A stretch of 63,332 nt of DNA from CAZBNB01 sp964493245 (GCA_964493245.1 CAZBNB010000015.1:1-63332), one strand, 5' to 3'. Positions 17,222-25,627 are shown, numbered from the stretch's first letter. Notes: generated by a model not told the origin, from the letters alone. Program-made: numbers and translations.

Positions 17222-17562
17222 AAAATATGATGCGATATAAAGGCTATTATGGCTCCGTTAATTTTGATGCTGACGATTTAATATTTTATGGAAAACTTGA
17301 ATTTATCAATGCATTAATTAGCTATGAAGGCGAAACAGCTAAAGAAATAGATGCTGCTTTCAAGGGGGCTGTTAATGACTATCTTGATACCTGCAGTGTC
17401 AGAGAAGTTGAGCCGGAAAGGCCATTTAAAGGTTCATTAAATATTCGTATTGGGCGTGAGCTACACGAAAAAGCGGCCCTTATTGCAAAAGAAATTGGAT
17501 GTTCCAGTTTAAATGAATTCATTAAACAGGCTCTGGATCATGAAATTGAGAGATTTGCTTGA
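17218..17562 (+). CDS. hicB: HicB family antitoxin, copy 2
   Basis: A 114-aa HicB antitoxin with N-terminal HicB fold and C-terminal DNA-binding helix region, differing from copy 1 by four residues and about 20 bases, mostly synonymous. The substitutions lie in the N-terminal domain and the linker (Ile in NALISYEG, Gly in AAFKGAV, Arg in EPERPF, Lys in HEKAAL). The predominance of silent changes argues that both copies have been under selection as functional genes. Confidence 0.92.
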   Translation: MKNMMRYKGYYGSVNFDADDLIFYGKLEFINALISYEGETAKEIDAAFKGAVNDYLDTCSVREVEPERPFKGSLNIRIGRELHEKAALIAKEIGCSSLNEFIKQALDHEIERFA

Positions 17563-17575
17563 GGGTGAGCCTTTC

Positions 17576-17768
17576 TTGCCAGTTTTTCGTGTCATATATG
17601 ATGGAATGATAAAATGGTCTGGCAATGTCTTCGATGAACCGGTTCATACTTGGCAAATCAAAATTAATAATATGAATTTGATGGCTATCCGTTAACACAT
17701 TCTCTTCTCGATGAGCGCCGTGCGTTAAACCGTAATTATTCGGACGTTTACGATAATATCGTTTTTTA
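17576..17768 (-). pseudogene. Phosphotransferase remnant with degraded active site
   Basis: The stretch NNYGLTHGAHREENVL then HIINFDLPSMNRFIEDIARP is clearly the catalytic region of an APH-fold kinase. The expected HGDLHxxN reads HGAHREEN and the metal-binding IDFD reads INFD, so two catalytic aspartates are gone. The reading continues only to NWQ before the hicAB unit starts. On the other side of the unit a plausible C-terminus is found at 16732-16863. The start is missing, cut by the neighbouring dehydrogenase gene region. Confidence 0.65.
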
Positions 17769-18485
17769 CTAGCGTAATGTAAATCCTCCGTCAGGAAAAA
17801 GAATGCTTCCTGTTGTATTTTCATTAATCATAAGATAAATCACTGCCTGTGCAACATCTATCGCGGTTCCAACTTTTTCTAATAAAGAATGCTCTCGATA
17901 AATTGAATACGCCTGTTCACGAAGTTGTCTATCTCTATTTTCCCATAATGGAGTAGCAATAGTTCCTGGTGAAACGCCATTTACTCTTATGTTGGGTGCT
18001 AGTTCAACAGCAAGTCCTCGGACTAATCCTTCGATGGCTGAGTTGCAAGCCACATACATTGCTATACTGAATCCTTTGGGTATACGTTGACTAGCCGCGC
18101 CAGACATTAGTACAATTGATCCGTTTTTTTGTATATTTGAGACTCCATATTTTACAGCCATATATTGGGGCCAAAACTTCCCCGAAAAACAATTTTCAGC
18201 TACTTCTTTATCAGATGTTATAGGACCTATGTCGTAGCTTGCTGCTGGTGTAAAAAGATGATCAAATGCGCCAATTGAATCAAAAAATGCCTTGATTTGA
18301 TCGTCATGTTTATTGTCTAGTTGATATATATCGAAATTTGCCATTTTTTTTGCTAATTGTAATTTTTCCATGGAACGACCTGCTATAGAAACTTTTGCTC
18401 CAAGTTTTTTTGCATGAAGCGCTGTTTCAAGACCGATACCAGAGCTACCCCCTAAAACAACGACATGCTTATTCTCTAAACTCAT
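17769..18485 (-). CDS. Short-chain dehydrogenase/reductase
   Basis: A 238-aa classical SDR. The NAD(P)-binding motif is VVVLGGSSGIGLETALH at the N-terminus, with AGRS after the second strand suggesting NADP use. The later part has IVLMSGAASQR with the catalytic serine region, and the C-terminal VNGVSPGTIATPLW and LFPDGGFTLR blocks. The usual YxxxK pair is not obvious: the expected site reads YVACNSAIEG, so the lysine is replaced by serine. Thus catalytic ability is doubtful although the fold is complete. It is monocistronic as far as I can see. Confidence 0.85.
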   Translation of the reverse strand: MSLENKHVVVLGGSSGIGLETALHAKKLGAKVSIAGRSMEKLQLAKKMANFDIYQLDNKHDDQIKAFFDSIGAFDHLFTPAASYDIGPITSDKEVAENCFSGKFWPQYMAVKYGVSNIQKNGSIVLMSGAASQRIPKGFSIAMYVACNSAIEGLVRGLAVELAPNIRVNGVSPGTIATPLWENRDRQLREQAYSIYREHSLLEKVGTAIDVAQAVIYLMINENTTGSILFPDGGFTLR

Positions 18486-18708
18486 GATATCTCTCTAATA
18501 ATTGTTATACATCAAATATAGAGAAGGATTCTAAAAATATCTAGCCAGTTACATTTCTTATATTAGAAGAATAGCTCTTAAAAATACCTTTTTTCCCAAA
18601 AAATCCTCACCTCCCCAAACACTTTCTTGGACATAGGCTCATTATAGTGATTTCCCATGACGGCATTTTATTGGATAATATTCATATTACTTGGAGAATT
18701 GCTTTATC

Positions 18709-19299
18709 ATGAAAATTTATTTAGGCTCAAAAAGCCCAAGACGAAAAGAATTACTTGAGCAAATGGAAATCCCTTTTGAAATATTGCCGATTGATACCCC
18801 TGAAATCGTCAACCCTAATGAAACAGCCGCAGATTATTCAAAACGAATCGTCGAAGAAAAACTACATGCGGCATGGAAAAAAATTCGCGATGAGCATCTC
18901 CCTCCCCTACCCGTCTTATGTGCTGACACAGAGGTTATTTTAAATGGCGTCATCTTGGGAAAACCGCGTGATGAAAACGATGCTTTTAATATGCTTTCGC
19001 AATATTCAGGACAATTCCATGAAGTGATTACAAGTGTTGGCTTGATTGACGATAATTTTGAGCAAATACGTATGAATACAACCACAGTCACTTTTGCCAA
19101 AATGACTGATAAAGAAATCCAACACTATCTCGCTTCTGGCAATTACAAAGATAAATCTGGCGCTTATGGCATTCAAAGCTATATCGGACAGTTTATTTCT
19201 CGTATTGATGGTTGTTTTTATTCAGTCATGGGTTTACCGTTAAATACAGTCAGAGAAATGATGAACGATTTAATCTTTCATCATCAAACGAGAGAATAA
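18709..19299 (+). CDS. maf: Maf/Ham1-like nucleotide pyrophosphatase
   Basis: The start LGSKSPRRKELLEQMEIPF is the Maf signature (S-x-SPRR), and LCADTEVILNGVILGKP plus DKSGAYGIQ are the other conserved blocks that bind metal and nucleotide. Maf proteins hydrolyse modified or canonical nucleoside triphosphates and are linked to septum control and house-cleaning. The ATG at 18709 is preferred since the family starts at the first strand; an upstream TTG at 18691 would add six residues. The usual VVADT is LCADT here. Confidence 0.9.
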   Translation: MKIYLGSKSPRRKELLEQMEIPFEILPIDTPEIVNPNETAADYSKRIVEEKLHAAWKKIRDEHLPPLPVLCADTEVILNGVILGKPRDENDAFNMLSQYSGQFHEVITSVGLIDDNFEQIRMNTTTVTFAKMTDKEIQHYLASGNYKDKSGAYGIQSYIGQFISRIDGCFYSVMGLPLNTVREMMNDLIFHHQTRE

Positions 19300-19357
19300 T
19301 GAACCGTTTCACGGTTTATCATAATCCAAAATGCAACCAGATAGGCTTAATGATCGG

Positions 19358-19570
19358 TCAATAAATCTCGGGGGCATAGGTCGGTTTCGTTCCTCGTTTT
19401 TTAGTTGTCTTTGTTTTCTTTTTATTCAGTTTACGAATTAAATACTTGCGGTTCACTCCAGTGAAATCGCATAGCTCATCTAAAAGTAAACTTCTTTTCT
19501 TTACGTTAGAACGACGATATTTGTGATGTATTCGTTGCCAATCAATGCATTTTTCATAGGATTTTGACAT
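19358..19570 (-). pseudogene. Truncated transposase/integrase-core protein, N-terminus only
   Basis: About 70 residues show the N-terminal helix-turn-helix style of IS transposases in which a 'RSLLLDELCDFTGVNRKYLI' helix precedes the rve core (tG..RKy..r.L pattern). The frame stops at YAPEIY before any DDE domain. Two direct repeats upstream (19589-19670) resemble an IS end. Family identity is not certain. Confidence 0.6.
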
Positions 19571-19588
19571 CGTCGCACTCCACAATTT

Positions 19589-19670
19589 CGGGTTACCTTA
19601 ATTGTGATGCAACGAATGCTTTTTTGACCTTGGTTAAATTTTTATCGGGTTACCTTTAATGTGATTCAAC
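19589..19670. repeat. Direct repeats next to a transposase fragment
   Basis: CGGGTTACCTTAATTGTGAT (19589 on, to 19613) and CGGGTTACCTTTAATGTGAT (19646 on, to 19670) match at 22 of 25 positions with a 57-base period. They lie immediately upstream of the transposase start, as transposase-binding repeats at an IS end do. No second end was found. Confidence 0.6.
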
Positions 19671-19757
19671 ACGCTGAATAGAGTCTTAAAATATTAAAAT
19701 TGATATTTTTGATCATAAATATTACAATGTGATTCCGTTATGCTTGGATTTTTAATT

Positions 19758-20189
19758 ATGAAAAAAATAGCTTCGTTCTTATCAGGATTTTTTTTCCTTC
19801 TTATGTCAACTACCCTCTCAGCAGAGTCAATATGTAAAACAACACGTGTCAGTATAAAAAACGACAGCTCTTTTGATTGTGTTTTGACTGATTTTATAAA
19901 ACCAGGAAAAACAGAGCCTGATTCTGTGATTTTTAAAAATCAATCTATTAAATTTGATTTAATGTCAAATTCAAAAACCCTTATTTTGAGATACCAATGC
20001 GGCCATGAAGCAAGTGTTTTATTATATTTTTTCCAACACATTGAGTCTAGCGGACGCGGAAACTATTACTCCGATCGATTAAAAGCGAAACCTAAAAATT
20101 TACAAGTAAAGTCTGTAAGAAAAGAGGGGGTATGCAATTTAATCAAATCTGGATCACCTGCTCAATGGCTTTTAACTATCGAAAATTAA
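19758..20189 (+). CDS. Small secreted protein of unknown function
   Basis: Starting at the ATG at 19758 the protein has a clear signal peptide (KKIASFLSGFFFLLMSTTL, cleavage near LSAES). The mature part, about 120 residues, contains four cysteines (ESICKT, FDCVL, YQCGH, GVCNL), suggesting disulfides in the periplasm or outside. I do not recognise a family. A strong hairpin follows its stop. No partner gene is adjacent, and it lies between an IS remnant and the hydrolase pair. Confidence 0.7.
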   Translation: MKKIASFLSGFFFLLMSTTLSAESICKTTRVSIKNDSSFDCVLTDFIKPGKTEPDSVIFKNQSIKFDLMSNSKTLILRYQCGHEASVLLYFFQHIESSGRGNYYSDRLKAKPKNLQVKSVRKEGVCNLIKSGSPAQWLLTIEN

Positions 20190-20197
20190 GAGGCGTA

Positions 20198-20228
20198 AGG
20201 TAGTTAGGTTCTATGCACCTAACTACCT
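20198..20228 (+). terminator. Hairpin after the small secreted protein gene
   Basis: AGGTAGTTAGGT and ACCTAACTACCT form a perfect 12-base inverted repeat around a 7-base loop, nine bases after the stop codon. A U-run is lacking, so it may stabilise the 3' end rather than terminate alone. Confidence 0.5.
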
Positions 20229-20460
20229 CATCCATAAAATAAAAGATGCATAAGACAAAAATAAAGCAAATAGACCTTTTTGAAACTATAAATTGAGTTA
20301 ATTTTTTTAAAAAGCGCTATCACAAGGAGCTGTAATGAAATACCCTCAAAATCTTATTCCATGAACAAGACGATAACATCTAATAGTTCAAACTTGATCT
20401 GGCAGTTGCTGGTTTTTTAGAAACTCTCTCAGGTCAAGTTCGAACGACTCAATAGCATTA

Positions 20461-22044
20461 TTATTTTATGGCTGTTAGCCCGATATATTCTTTTCCATTC
20501 GTTTTGTACTCATCAGGTATATTTTTTAAGCTGTAGTAATAAACTTTTTCTATTTCAAATCCCACTTGAGATACAAGCTTGACTGCATCTTCGATTTTAA
20601 AAAAATAAGCATACGGCGGTAATTGTTTTTTCCATGACTCTTTAGCAAATCGAATTTGATCAATATAACCAGGCCACTTTTCTCCTTTTGCCAGTCGATT
20701 ATTATATTCCTGAGATAACGCTGCGTGATCGTATAAGCCCAGATAAGGCGTCATGTTGGCGATAAACAATTTGCCGCCTGGTTTTAAACTGGCATATATT
20801 TTTTTCAAGCCATCAAGAATTTGCTCGCCGGATAAAAAATGAAGAATCATCGAAGCATGAACTGCGCTGATGCTTGAGTCTGGGAAATCAAATGCCTCCG
20901 GAAAGGACGATACCTGAACAGTTAAATTATTTTTTAAGGCCTCAGGAGTATTTTTTTGCAAAACTTCTAGGTGTTCAACCGCTAGATCTATCGCAATAAC
21001 TTTAGCACCCGTTTTTAATGCCGCCAAAGAAGAAACACCATAGCCACATCCAATATCGACAATCGGATATTCACAATGATACGCATAATCAACAAAATCT
21101 TGAGCAGGAGGCGCAAGTTCTAACGTGGTAATGCCCATTTTATTGACCGTTTTAAGCATGCCTTTTACCCATGCATCGGGATAAAAAAGCAGATTGCGAT
21201 CAATCCAAGCACCAATAGTGCTATCAAATGATTCGCTCTCTTCATATTGAGGCCAATGTCCACTGTGTTTAAAACGTATTATTTCAAACCGTGGTGGTAA
21301 CTTCTCTACGTTATTCCACTCCCAAGGACAACAATCAAAATCATAAAGACCCGCTGCTAAAACAATCGGTATTTGAATGTGACTTAAATTATCCAAAACC
21401 TCAATATTCGGTAAAATATTTAAAAATAATTCAACCAATCTTGGTCCTAAAGCAATGCCTTTCCAGAGGTCAGAACAATTAAATTCAGCGTCGTACCAAT
21501 AACGCGCTGCATCACGATAAATATATTCTTGTAAAAACAATTGTTCAGGTGTAAAAGATTGTTTATCTATTGCTTTAAATTGCACTTTGTTTTGAGCGTC
21601 GATCTCTTTACGGTGAGCGTCAGCTTCAAGCTCAAATATTTTTTGATTTTTTTCGGCAACAACGGCATTACAATTGACTGGTGTACCTATCATGATGATG
21701 CCACCAATCATATCTGGGTATTTTTTGGCAAATTCCAGAGCAATAATCCCATAAGCCGAATGAGCAAACAATACACATTTTTCTAATTTTAATGCATCAA
21801 TCTGCGCTTTAATATCATCCAGTATAATATCAATTGTTAAAGGTTCATCTGGATAAGTTGCATTTTTTATCCAATAGAGATCACTCGAATAGATCGCATA
21901 TGACTGCGAAAAATGAGCGGAAATCGTACGTAACGAAGGCGAACCGAGACACAAAATAAGACATGGAATACCAACACCTGTTTTTTGTACTGGGTAAACA
22001 TGCCCTCTTATTGTTATATTCAAGATTTCAGAATCAACATGCAT
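20461..22044 (-). CDS. Alpha/beta hydrolase fused to a SAM methyltransferase
   Basis: This 527-aa protein has two full domains. Residues 1 to about 270 are an alpha/beta hydrolase with the elbow LFAHSAYGIIAL and a C-terminal histidine in FKHSGHWPQYEES. From about 305 on it is a class I methyltransferase with motif I VDIGCGYGVSSL (about 328-339), the acidic end of strand 2 in KVIAIDLAVEH, and SISAVHASMILHFL after. Such a fusion suggests coupled ester or thioester hydrolysis and methylation of one small molecule, but no pathway is evident. The ATG has a GGAAGG site. It lies 14 bases after another alpha/beta hydrolase gene, in one operon. Confidence 0.85.
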   Translation of the reverse strand: MHVDSEILNITIRGHVYPVQKTGVGIPCLILCLGSPSLRTISAHFSQSYAIYSSDLYWIKNATYPDEPLTIDIILDDIKAQIDALKLEKCVLFAHSAYGIIALEFAKKYPDMIGGIIMIGTPVNCNAVVAEKNQKIFELEADAHRKEIDAQNKVQFKAIDKQSFTPEQLFLQEYIYRDAARYWYDAEFNCSDLWKGIALGPRLVELFLNILPNIEVLDNLSHIQIPIVLAAGLYDFDCCPWEWNNVEKLPPRFEIIRFKHSGHWPQYEESESFDSTIGAWIDRNLLFYPDAWVKGMLKTVNKMGITTLELAPPAQDFVDYAYHCEYPIVDIGCGYGVSSLAALKTGAKVIAIDLAVEHLEVLQKNTPEALKNNLTVQVSSFPEAFDFPDSSISAVHASMILHFLSGEQILDGLKKIYASLKPGGKLFIANMTPYLGLYDHAALSQEYNNRLAKGEKWPGYIDQIRFAKESWKKQLPPYAYFFKIEDAVKLVSQVGFEIEKVYYYSLKNIPDEYKTNGKEYIGLTAIK

Positions 22045-22058
22045 ATATTCACCTTCCT

Positions 22059-22838
22059 TTAAAAGTTTTGACCTAATGACATTTTTTTATCAGCTAATTT
22101 TTCAGTATAAAATTGCCAAAGAGAGCGATGCACACCTGTATGTCCACCGTCATTTCCAATAATCACCGCCGTGCTACCTTCGTTAACTTGTGTCAATTTA
22201 TGGATATAAATCTGATCATCCCGATTAGAAATAATCTCATCTGATTCTTGGAAATGAATCATCATATCTAAAGATAATCCGTGCAGTAATTCTACCGTAT
22301 CAATGGGGCGAAGATGATTATCTCGATAATTCTTAGCAAGAATCTCAAGCTCATCAGTTGAGCCTCTGAAATCAATAATTTCTTCTACAGATTTGAGCGG
22401 CACATCCAAAATAATCAATCCATTTTGAATAGCGATTAACAACTGTTTTTTTTCTTCACAGCCAATACCTATTTGTTGAAGCTCATCGTTAAAACGTTCT
22501 GTATTTAAAATTGCAATGACATTAATGAGCGCCCCACCACCAGCTGATCGTCCATACAGATCAATCGAATGTATGTTTTCATCAATAATATATTTTTTTA
22601 AAACATATAAAGCAGGCAATAACTCTGCAATTGTTCCAAATGTTAATTGATTGGGATCATCGAGCTTTTCAGGTATGTCATGATCAGGAAAATTAAAACT
22701 AACGAGTGTTGAGTCAATCAAACCCGTGTTTTTGAGCTCGGTAATAAAATGACAATTTCCCCCATAACCATGAAAACAAACCATGATTTTAGCGTTTTTT
22801 CCAGGAATAGTTGATATACATAAATCGTAATTAAACAT
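22059..22838 (-). CDS. Alpha/beta hydrolase-fold protein
   Basis: The first strand reads KIMVCFHGYGGNCHF, which holds the oxyanion region HGYGG. The nucleophile elbow is DLYGRSAGGGALINV (G-R-S-A-G), and a C-terminal histidine is in GNDGGHTGVHRSLW, so a catalytic triad is available. The class of substrate is not clear. Start choice is between ATG codons at 22838 and 22844; neither has a strong ribosome-binding site. It precedes the hydrolase-methyltransferase gene by 14 bases and is likely co-transcribed. Confidence 0.8.
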   Translation of the reverse strand: MFNYDLCISTIPGKNAKIMVCFHGYGGNCHFITELKNTGLIDSTLVSFNFPDHDIPEKLDDPNQLTFGTIAELLPALYVLKKYIIDENIHSIDLYGRSAGGGALINVIAILNTERFNDELQQIGIGCEEKKQLLIAIQNGLIILDVPLKSVEEIIDFRGSTDELEILAKNYRDNHLRPIDTVELLHGLSLDMMIHFQESDEIISNRDDQIYIHKLTQVNEGSTAVIIGNDGGHTGVHRSLWQFYTEKLADKKMSLGQNF

Positions 22839-22882
22839 ATTCATTCTCAAAGATGATTTATCATTGGTCAATTTCGATTTGA

Positions 22883-23065
22883 AATGGGCACAAGCCAATC
22901 CAGGAATTTATCAAAGTGGTCCTGATCTTGTCAACTTGGCAAAGCTCTCTTTCTTTTACAGATGAGCAGCTGTTAACGTTATGGGATTGGTTTTTCGATG
23001 ATGAAAAGAAAGTTTATGATAAATTAGCCACCAAAACGCGATGGGTGACTTACGACATGAGTTAA
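22883..23065 (+). other. Possible C-terminal gene remnant
   Basis: An open stretch ending in LTLWDWFFDDEKKVYDKLAT, ten further residues and a TAA has protein-like composition but no start or recognisable family. It sits between two minus-strand genes, and could be the tail of a lost gene. Support is weak. Confidence 0.25.
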
Positions 23066-23076
23066 TATTTAGCAGT

Positions 23077-23607
23077 TTACTTTCCAAGGGCCTTCATCAC
23101 CTTGTTAACATCTTCTTCAACAATTTTATTGATTTCAGAAACTTGATCTGAACTACCAACAGATTCAACGATCAAGGTAGCGATTTCTTCAAAGAAAGCA
23201 TCTCTTTCACTGTGTTGTTTTTCCAAGAAACGCTTCATATCATCCACCGGAAGCGATGAAACTCTTCCATTTTCCATACGACTCAGTTGAGTTGGAATAG
23301 AGACCTTCAAATAAACAACATATTCAGAAGATAACAATTTTCGACAGTGTTCACTTGAAACAACACATTCTTCCAATAAAACGACAACATTCTCCTTCTC
23401 GATGCAATGAGAAATAATGTCTGCTTGACTGCGATTAAAAGCTGCTTCACCTTGCTCACCCAGAATCTCTCGTGTCTGTCGGCCAATATAACGCTCAATA
23501 CTTGGATTTGCATCGACAATTCGCCACCCTAATTTTTTAGCCAACGCTTCTGTAAATATAAACTTGCCCGCTCCCATATGGCCAACAATAAAGATACGCT
23601 TTGTCAT
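23077..23607 (-). CDS. AroK-like (shikimate-kinase-fold) protein with altered P-loop
   Basis: The N-terminus IFIVGHMGAGKFIFTEALAKKLGW matches the shikimate kinase P-loop region, and VDANPSIERYIGRQTREILG matches the next block. Two key features differ: the residue after the P-loop lysine is Phe16 instead of Ser/Thr, and the family's FRxxE motif reads FNRSQAD. It is therefore unlikely to be the organism's normal shikimate kinase and may act on another substrate or be non-catalytic. It has a good AAGGAG site, with a 49-base perfect hairpin directly upstream of it. Confidence 0.75.
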   Translation of the reverse strand: MTKRIFIVGHMGAGKFIFTEALAKKLGWRIVDANPSIERYIGRQTREILGEQGEAAFNRSQADIISHCIEKENVVVLLEECVVSSEHCRKLLSSEYVVYLKVSIPTQLSRMENGRVSSLPVDDMKRFLEKQHSERDAFFEEIATLIVESVGSSDQVSEINKIVEEDVNKVMKALGK

Positions 23608-23622
23608 TTTTAATATCTCCTT

Positions 23623-23671
23623 CAGGACTTACGCACAACAACGAAAAGATCGTTGTTGTGCGTAAGTCCTG
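23623..23671. repeat. MITE-like palindrome, CAGGACTTACGCA family, copy A
   Basis: Two perfect 21-base arms (CAGGACTTACGCACAACAAC plus G) flank a 7-base loop. The outer 13 bases match the elements at 29378-29500 and 62185-62237. It lies in the leader of the AroK-like gene, ending two or three bases before its Shine-Dalgarno. Confidence 0.85.
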
Positions 23672-23866
23672 TCTTTTTAGTTTCAATAATAAATCCTATC
23701 ATTTTTAAACTATCAATGCTCGACTCAAGCAACTCATGTATCAATTAATCGACGAGTCTCTTCTGAGTTATAAAATGTTAGATTGTTCATAAAGCTTGTT
23801 TTTAAAACAAAATTCGCGATAACTTGATGTTTTTTCAACTAAGGCAGAATCAGGCTATGCCTCACC

Positions 23867-25210
23867 CTATTTTTTATATTCACGAAAAAAACCACATTCT
23901 TGATATCCTAATTGTTGATACAGCGGGTAGCCTTCAGGCGATGCTTGTAAAACAGCAAGATGATATCCCAGTTCTTTAGCACGGTTTAAACGATAAATTT
24001 GCATGGCTCTGGCATAACCTTTTCTTCGTTCGGATGGTGCTGTTGACAGCCAATGCAGTCCTGCAACTTGCGCAAAATAACAAGATAAACCACGAACAAC
24101 AGGTTTATCATTCACATAACCAACATAATATTCGATGGGGTCGTCATCGGTTAAAATTGCTGCAATCCATGAGAAATAAGTTTCAAATGCCGTTGCATTA
24201 TTTGTCAGCACTAACGCAAAATCGCGCAGAGTTTTTTCATTATTTGCTCGAACGATATTGAGATCTGGAATAGAAAAATCCTCACCGCGCCACGCATCTA
24301 AATCAAAATACATGACACAATTATTTTCTGTATTTTGATATCCATTGTTTTCTAGCTGAGAAGACAGATCGTTTGGTTGATCATGGGGGCTTATCCACCA
24401 TGAAAAAGGCGTATGACTCTTATCAAAATGATTCGTTACCTCCGCTATTTTCTCTTTTGCTTCTACGGAAGAAAAATCGGCATCAATCACATAATTAAAC
24501 GTATCATCAGCAAGCTCGGAATCGACTAAGGTAAATCCGGGTACTCGAATTAACTCAACCTGGTTTAAATATTGGGCAAAGTAAGTCATGTGAACATTAA
24601 AGTTTGCCTCCATCGCTTTTTGAATATTTTCATTATTCCAAATATTTGCCGTAGGACCGGTATTGGGCGCAGGATAATCCGTTTTGCGATCACTCCAAAT
24701 TTTAGCTTTTTTATCAATTTCTTGAACTAATTTACTTTTACCAGAAACATATGAAAAGCGATCATTGCAAAATTGATTAGCCAATTTGACTTTCAGGTCA
24801 GCATAGCTTCGAGCGATATCGGGGTGTGCAATCAGATAATCTCTAAAGTTAACATGTCGATTGATCTGAGGACTACCTCTTTCATGAATATGTAAATGAA
24901 AACCAATACCATCGATTTTACTTGTAATAAAACTCACATGAGGAATAATTTGACGATGCAGTGGTGCGTAGCCAAGTTGTATTAGTTTTTCTTCAACACG
25001 GGATAGATGGTAAGCATCATCAACTGCTATTAAGATATCAACGATTGGTTTTGCTAGCATCTGGGGAATACTTGTACTGCCTATATGATAAATATCAGCA
25101 AGCTCTGTATTCAAGGCGTTTTGAATACATATCGATTCATTTTGAAAAATAAGAGGCCAATTTTCATCATACGAAACAATTTCTATTTTATGTGCGCTAG
25201 TGGAATTCAT
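23867..25210 (-). CDS. GrpB (UPF0157) domain fused to GNAT acetyltransferase
   Basis: Residues 1 to about 170 are a GrpB/UPF0157 domain of the nucleotidyltransferase superfamily: YDENWPLIFQNE, IYHIGSTSIPQMLAKPIVDI (about 40-59), FHLHIHERGSPQ, FRDYLIAHP. Residues from about 300 to 447 are a GNAT acetyltransferase with LHWLSTAPSERRKGYARAM (acetyl-CoA pyrophosphate loop) and ASPEGYPLYQQLGY. The middle is an N-terminal GNAT-like lobe. Stand-alone versions of both are common near resistance genes; the fused arrangement is less usual. The function is not known. The gene is alone, with a palindrome downstream. Confidence 0.85.
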   Translation of the reverse strand: MNSTSAHKIEIVSYDENWPLIFQNESICIQNALNTELADIYHIGSTSIPQMLAKPIVDILIAVDDAYHLSRVEEKLIQLGYAPLHRQIIPHVSFITSKIDGIGFHLHIHERGSPQINRHVNFRDYLIAHPDIARSYADLKVKLANQFCNDRFSYVSGKSKLVQEIDKKAKIWSDRKTDYPAPNTGPTANIWNNENIQKAMEANFNVHMTYFAQYLNQVELIRVPGFTLVDSELADDTFNYVIDADFSSVEAKEKIAEVTNHFDKSHTPFSWWISPHDQPNDLSSQLENNGYQNTENNCVMYFDLDAWRGEDFSIPDLNIVRANNEKTLRDFALVLTNNATAFETYFSWIAAILTDDDPIEYYVGYVNDKPVVRGLSCYFAQVAGLHWLSTAPSERRKGYARAMQIYRLNRAKELGYHLAVLQASPEGYPLYQQLGYQECGFFREYKK

Positions 25211-25597
25211 GATACAGCGTCGGTGATTAATGTTGTTTTCATATTGAACCCTTTATTAAGTAAGTGTCACTCAATTTAGGTTCTGTGAACCAATTTTTAA
25301 AGCAACCATATGAGCGCCCTACAAAGTGTAGGAACCCCAAAAAATCGGGCGATTTTTTATCAAATCGAGAAAAAATCTTCGAAAGTGTTTTATTTTGGAG
25401 AAAAAATCCTCTACCAAAAACCGTTCTTTATAATGCCATAGATCAATTCTTCTCGCCAAGAAAATTTAGGCGCTAGACATTTTTATGAAAACATGTCGAA
25501 TAAAAGAATGGGAAGCCAAAAAACACGCTTTCACCATCTATAGCCGGATACTCTTTGTTTTTTGATCTTTTTTTACACTAAAATTCGATTTTTATAT
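25211..25597. other. Gene-free stretch before the transposon
   Basis: About 390 bases with no confident gene. A 43-codon reading frame from the ATG at 25310 (MSALQSVGTPKNRAIFYQIE start) to 25441 has protein-like composition but no ribosome-binding site or family I know. The 3' part is the AT-rich target into which the transposon inserted. Confidence 0.4.
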
Positions 25598-25627
25598 TAT
25601 AATACTGGACTTTGGACAAAAGCTTAA

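Larger units (their letters stand above)
16864..17575. repeat. hicAB duplication unit, copy 2
   Basis: Second copy of the 712-base unit at 4737-5448. It separates two minus-strand remnants that look like one disrupted kinase gene, so this copy is probably the newer insertion. Divergence from copy 1 is confined almost entirely to hicB. Confidence 0.9.

Noticed and set aside
19358..19670. Intact insertion sequence
   Set aside because: Only the N-terminal 70 residues of a transposase and one possible end are present.
23077..23607. Housekeeping shikimate kinase AroK
   Set aside because: The P-loop Ser/Thr and the FRxxE motif are missing and no aroB neighbour is present.
25264..25476. 70-aa frame upstream of the transposon
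   Set aside because: Low-complexity AT-rich DNA, no plausible start context; an alternative short frame overlaps it equally well.
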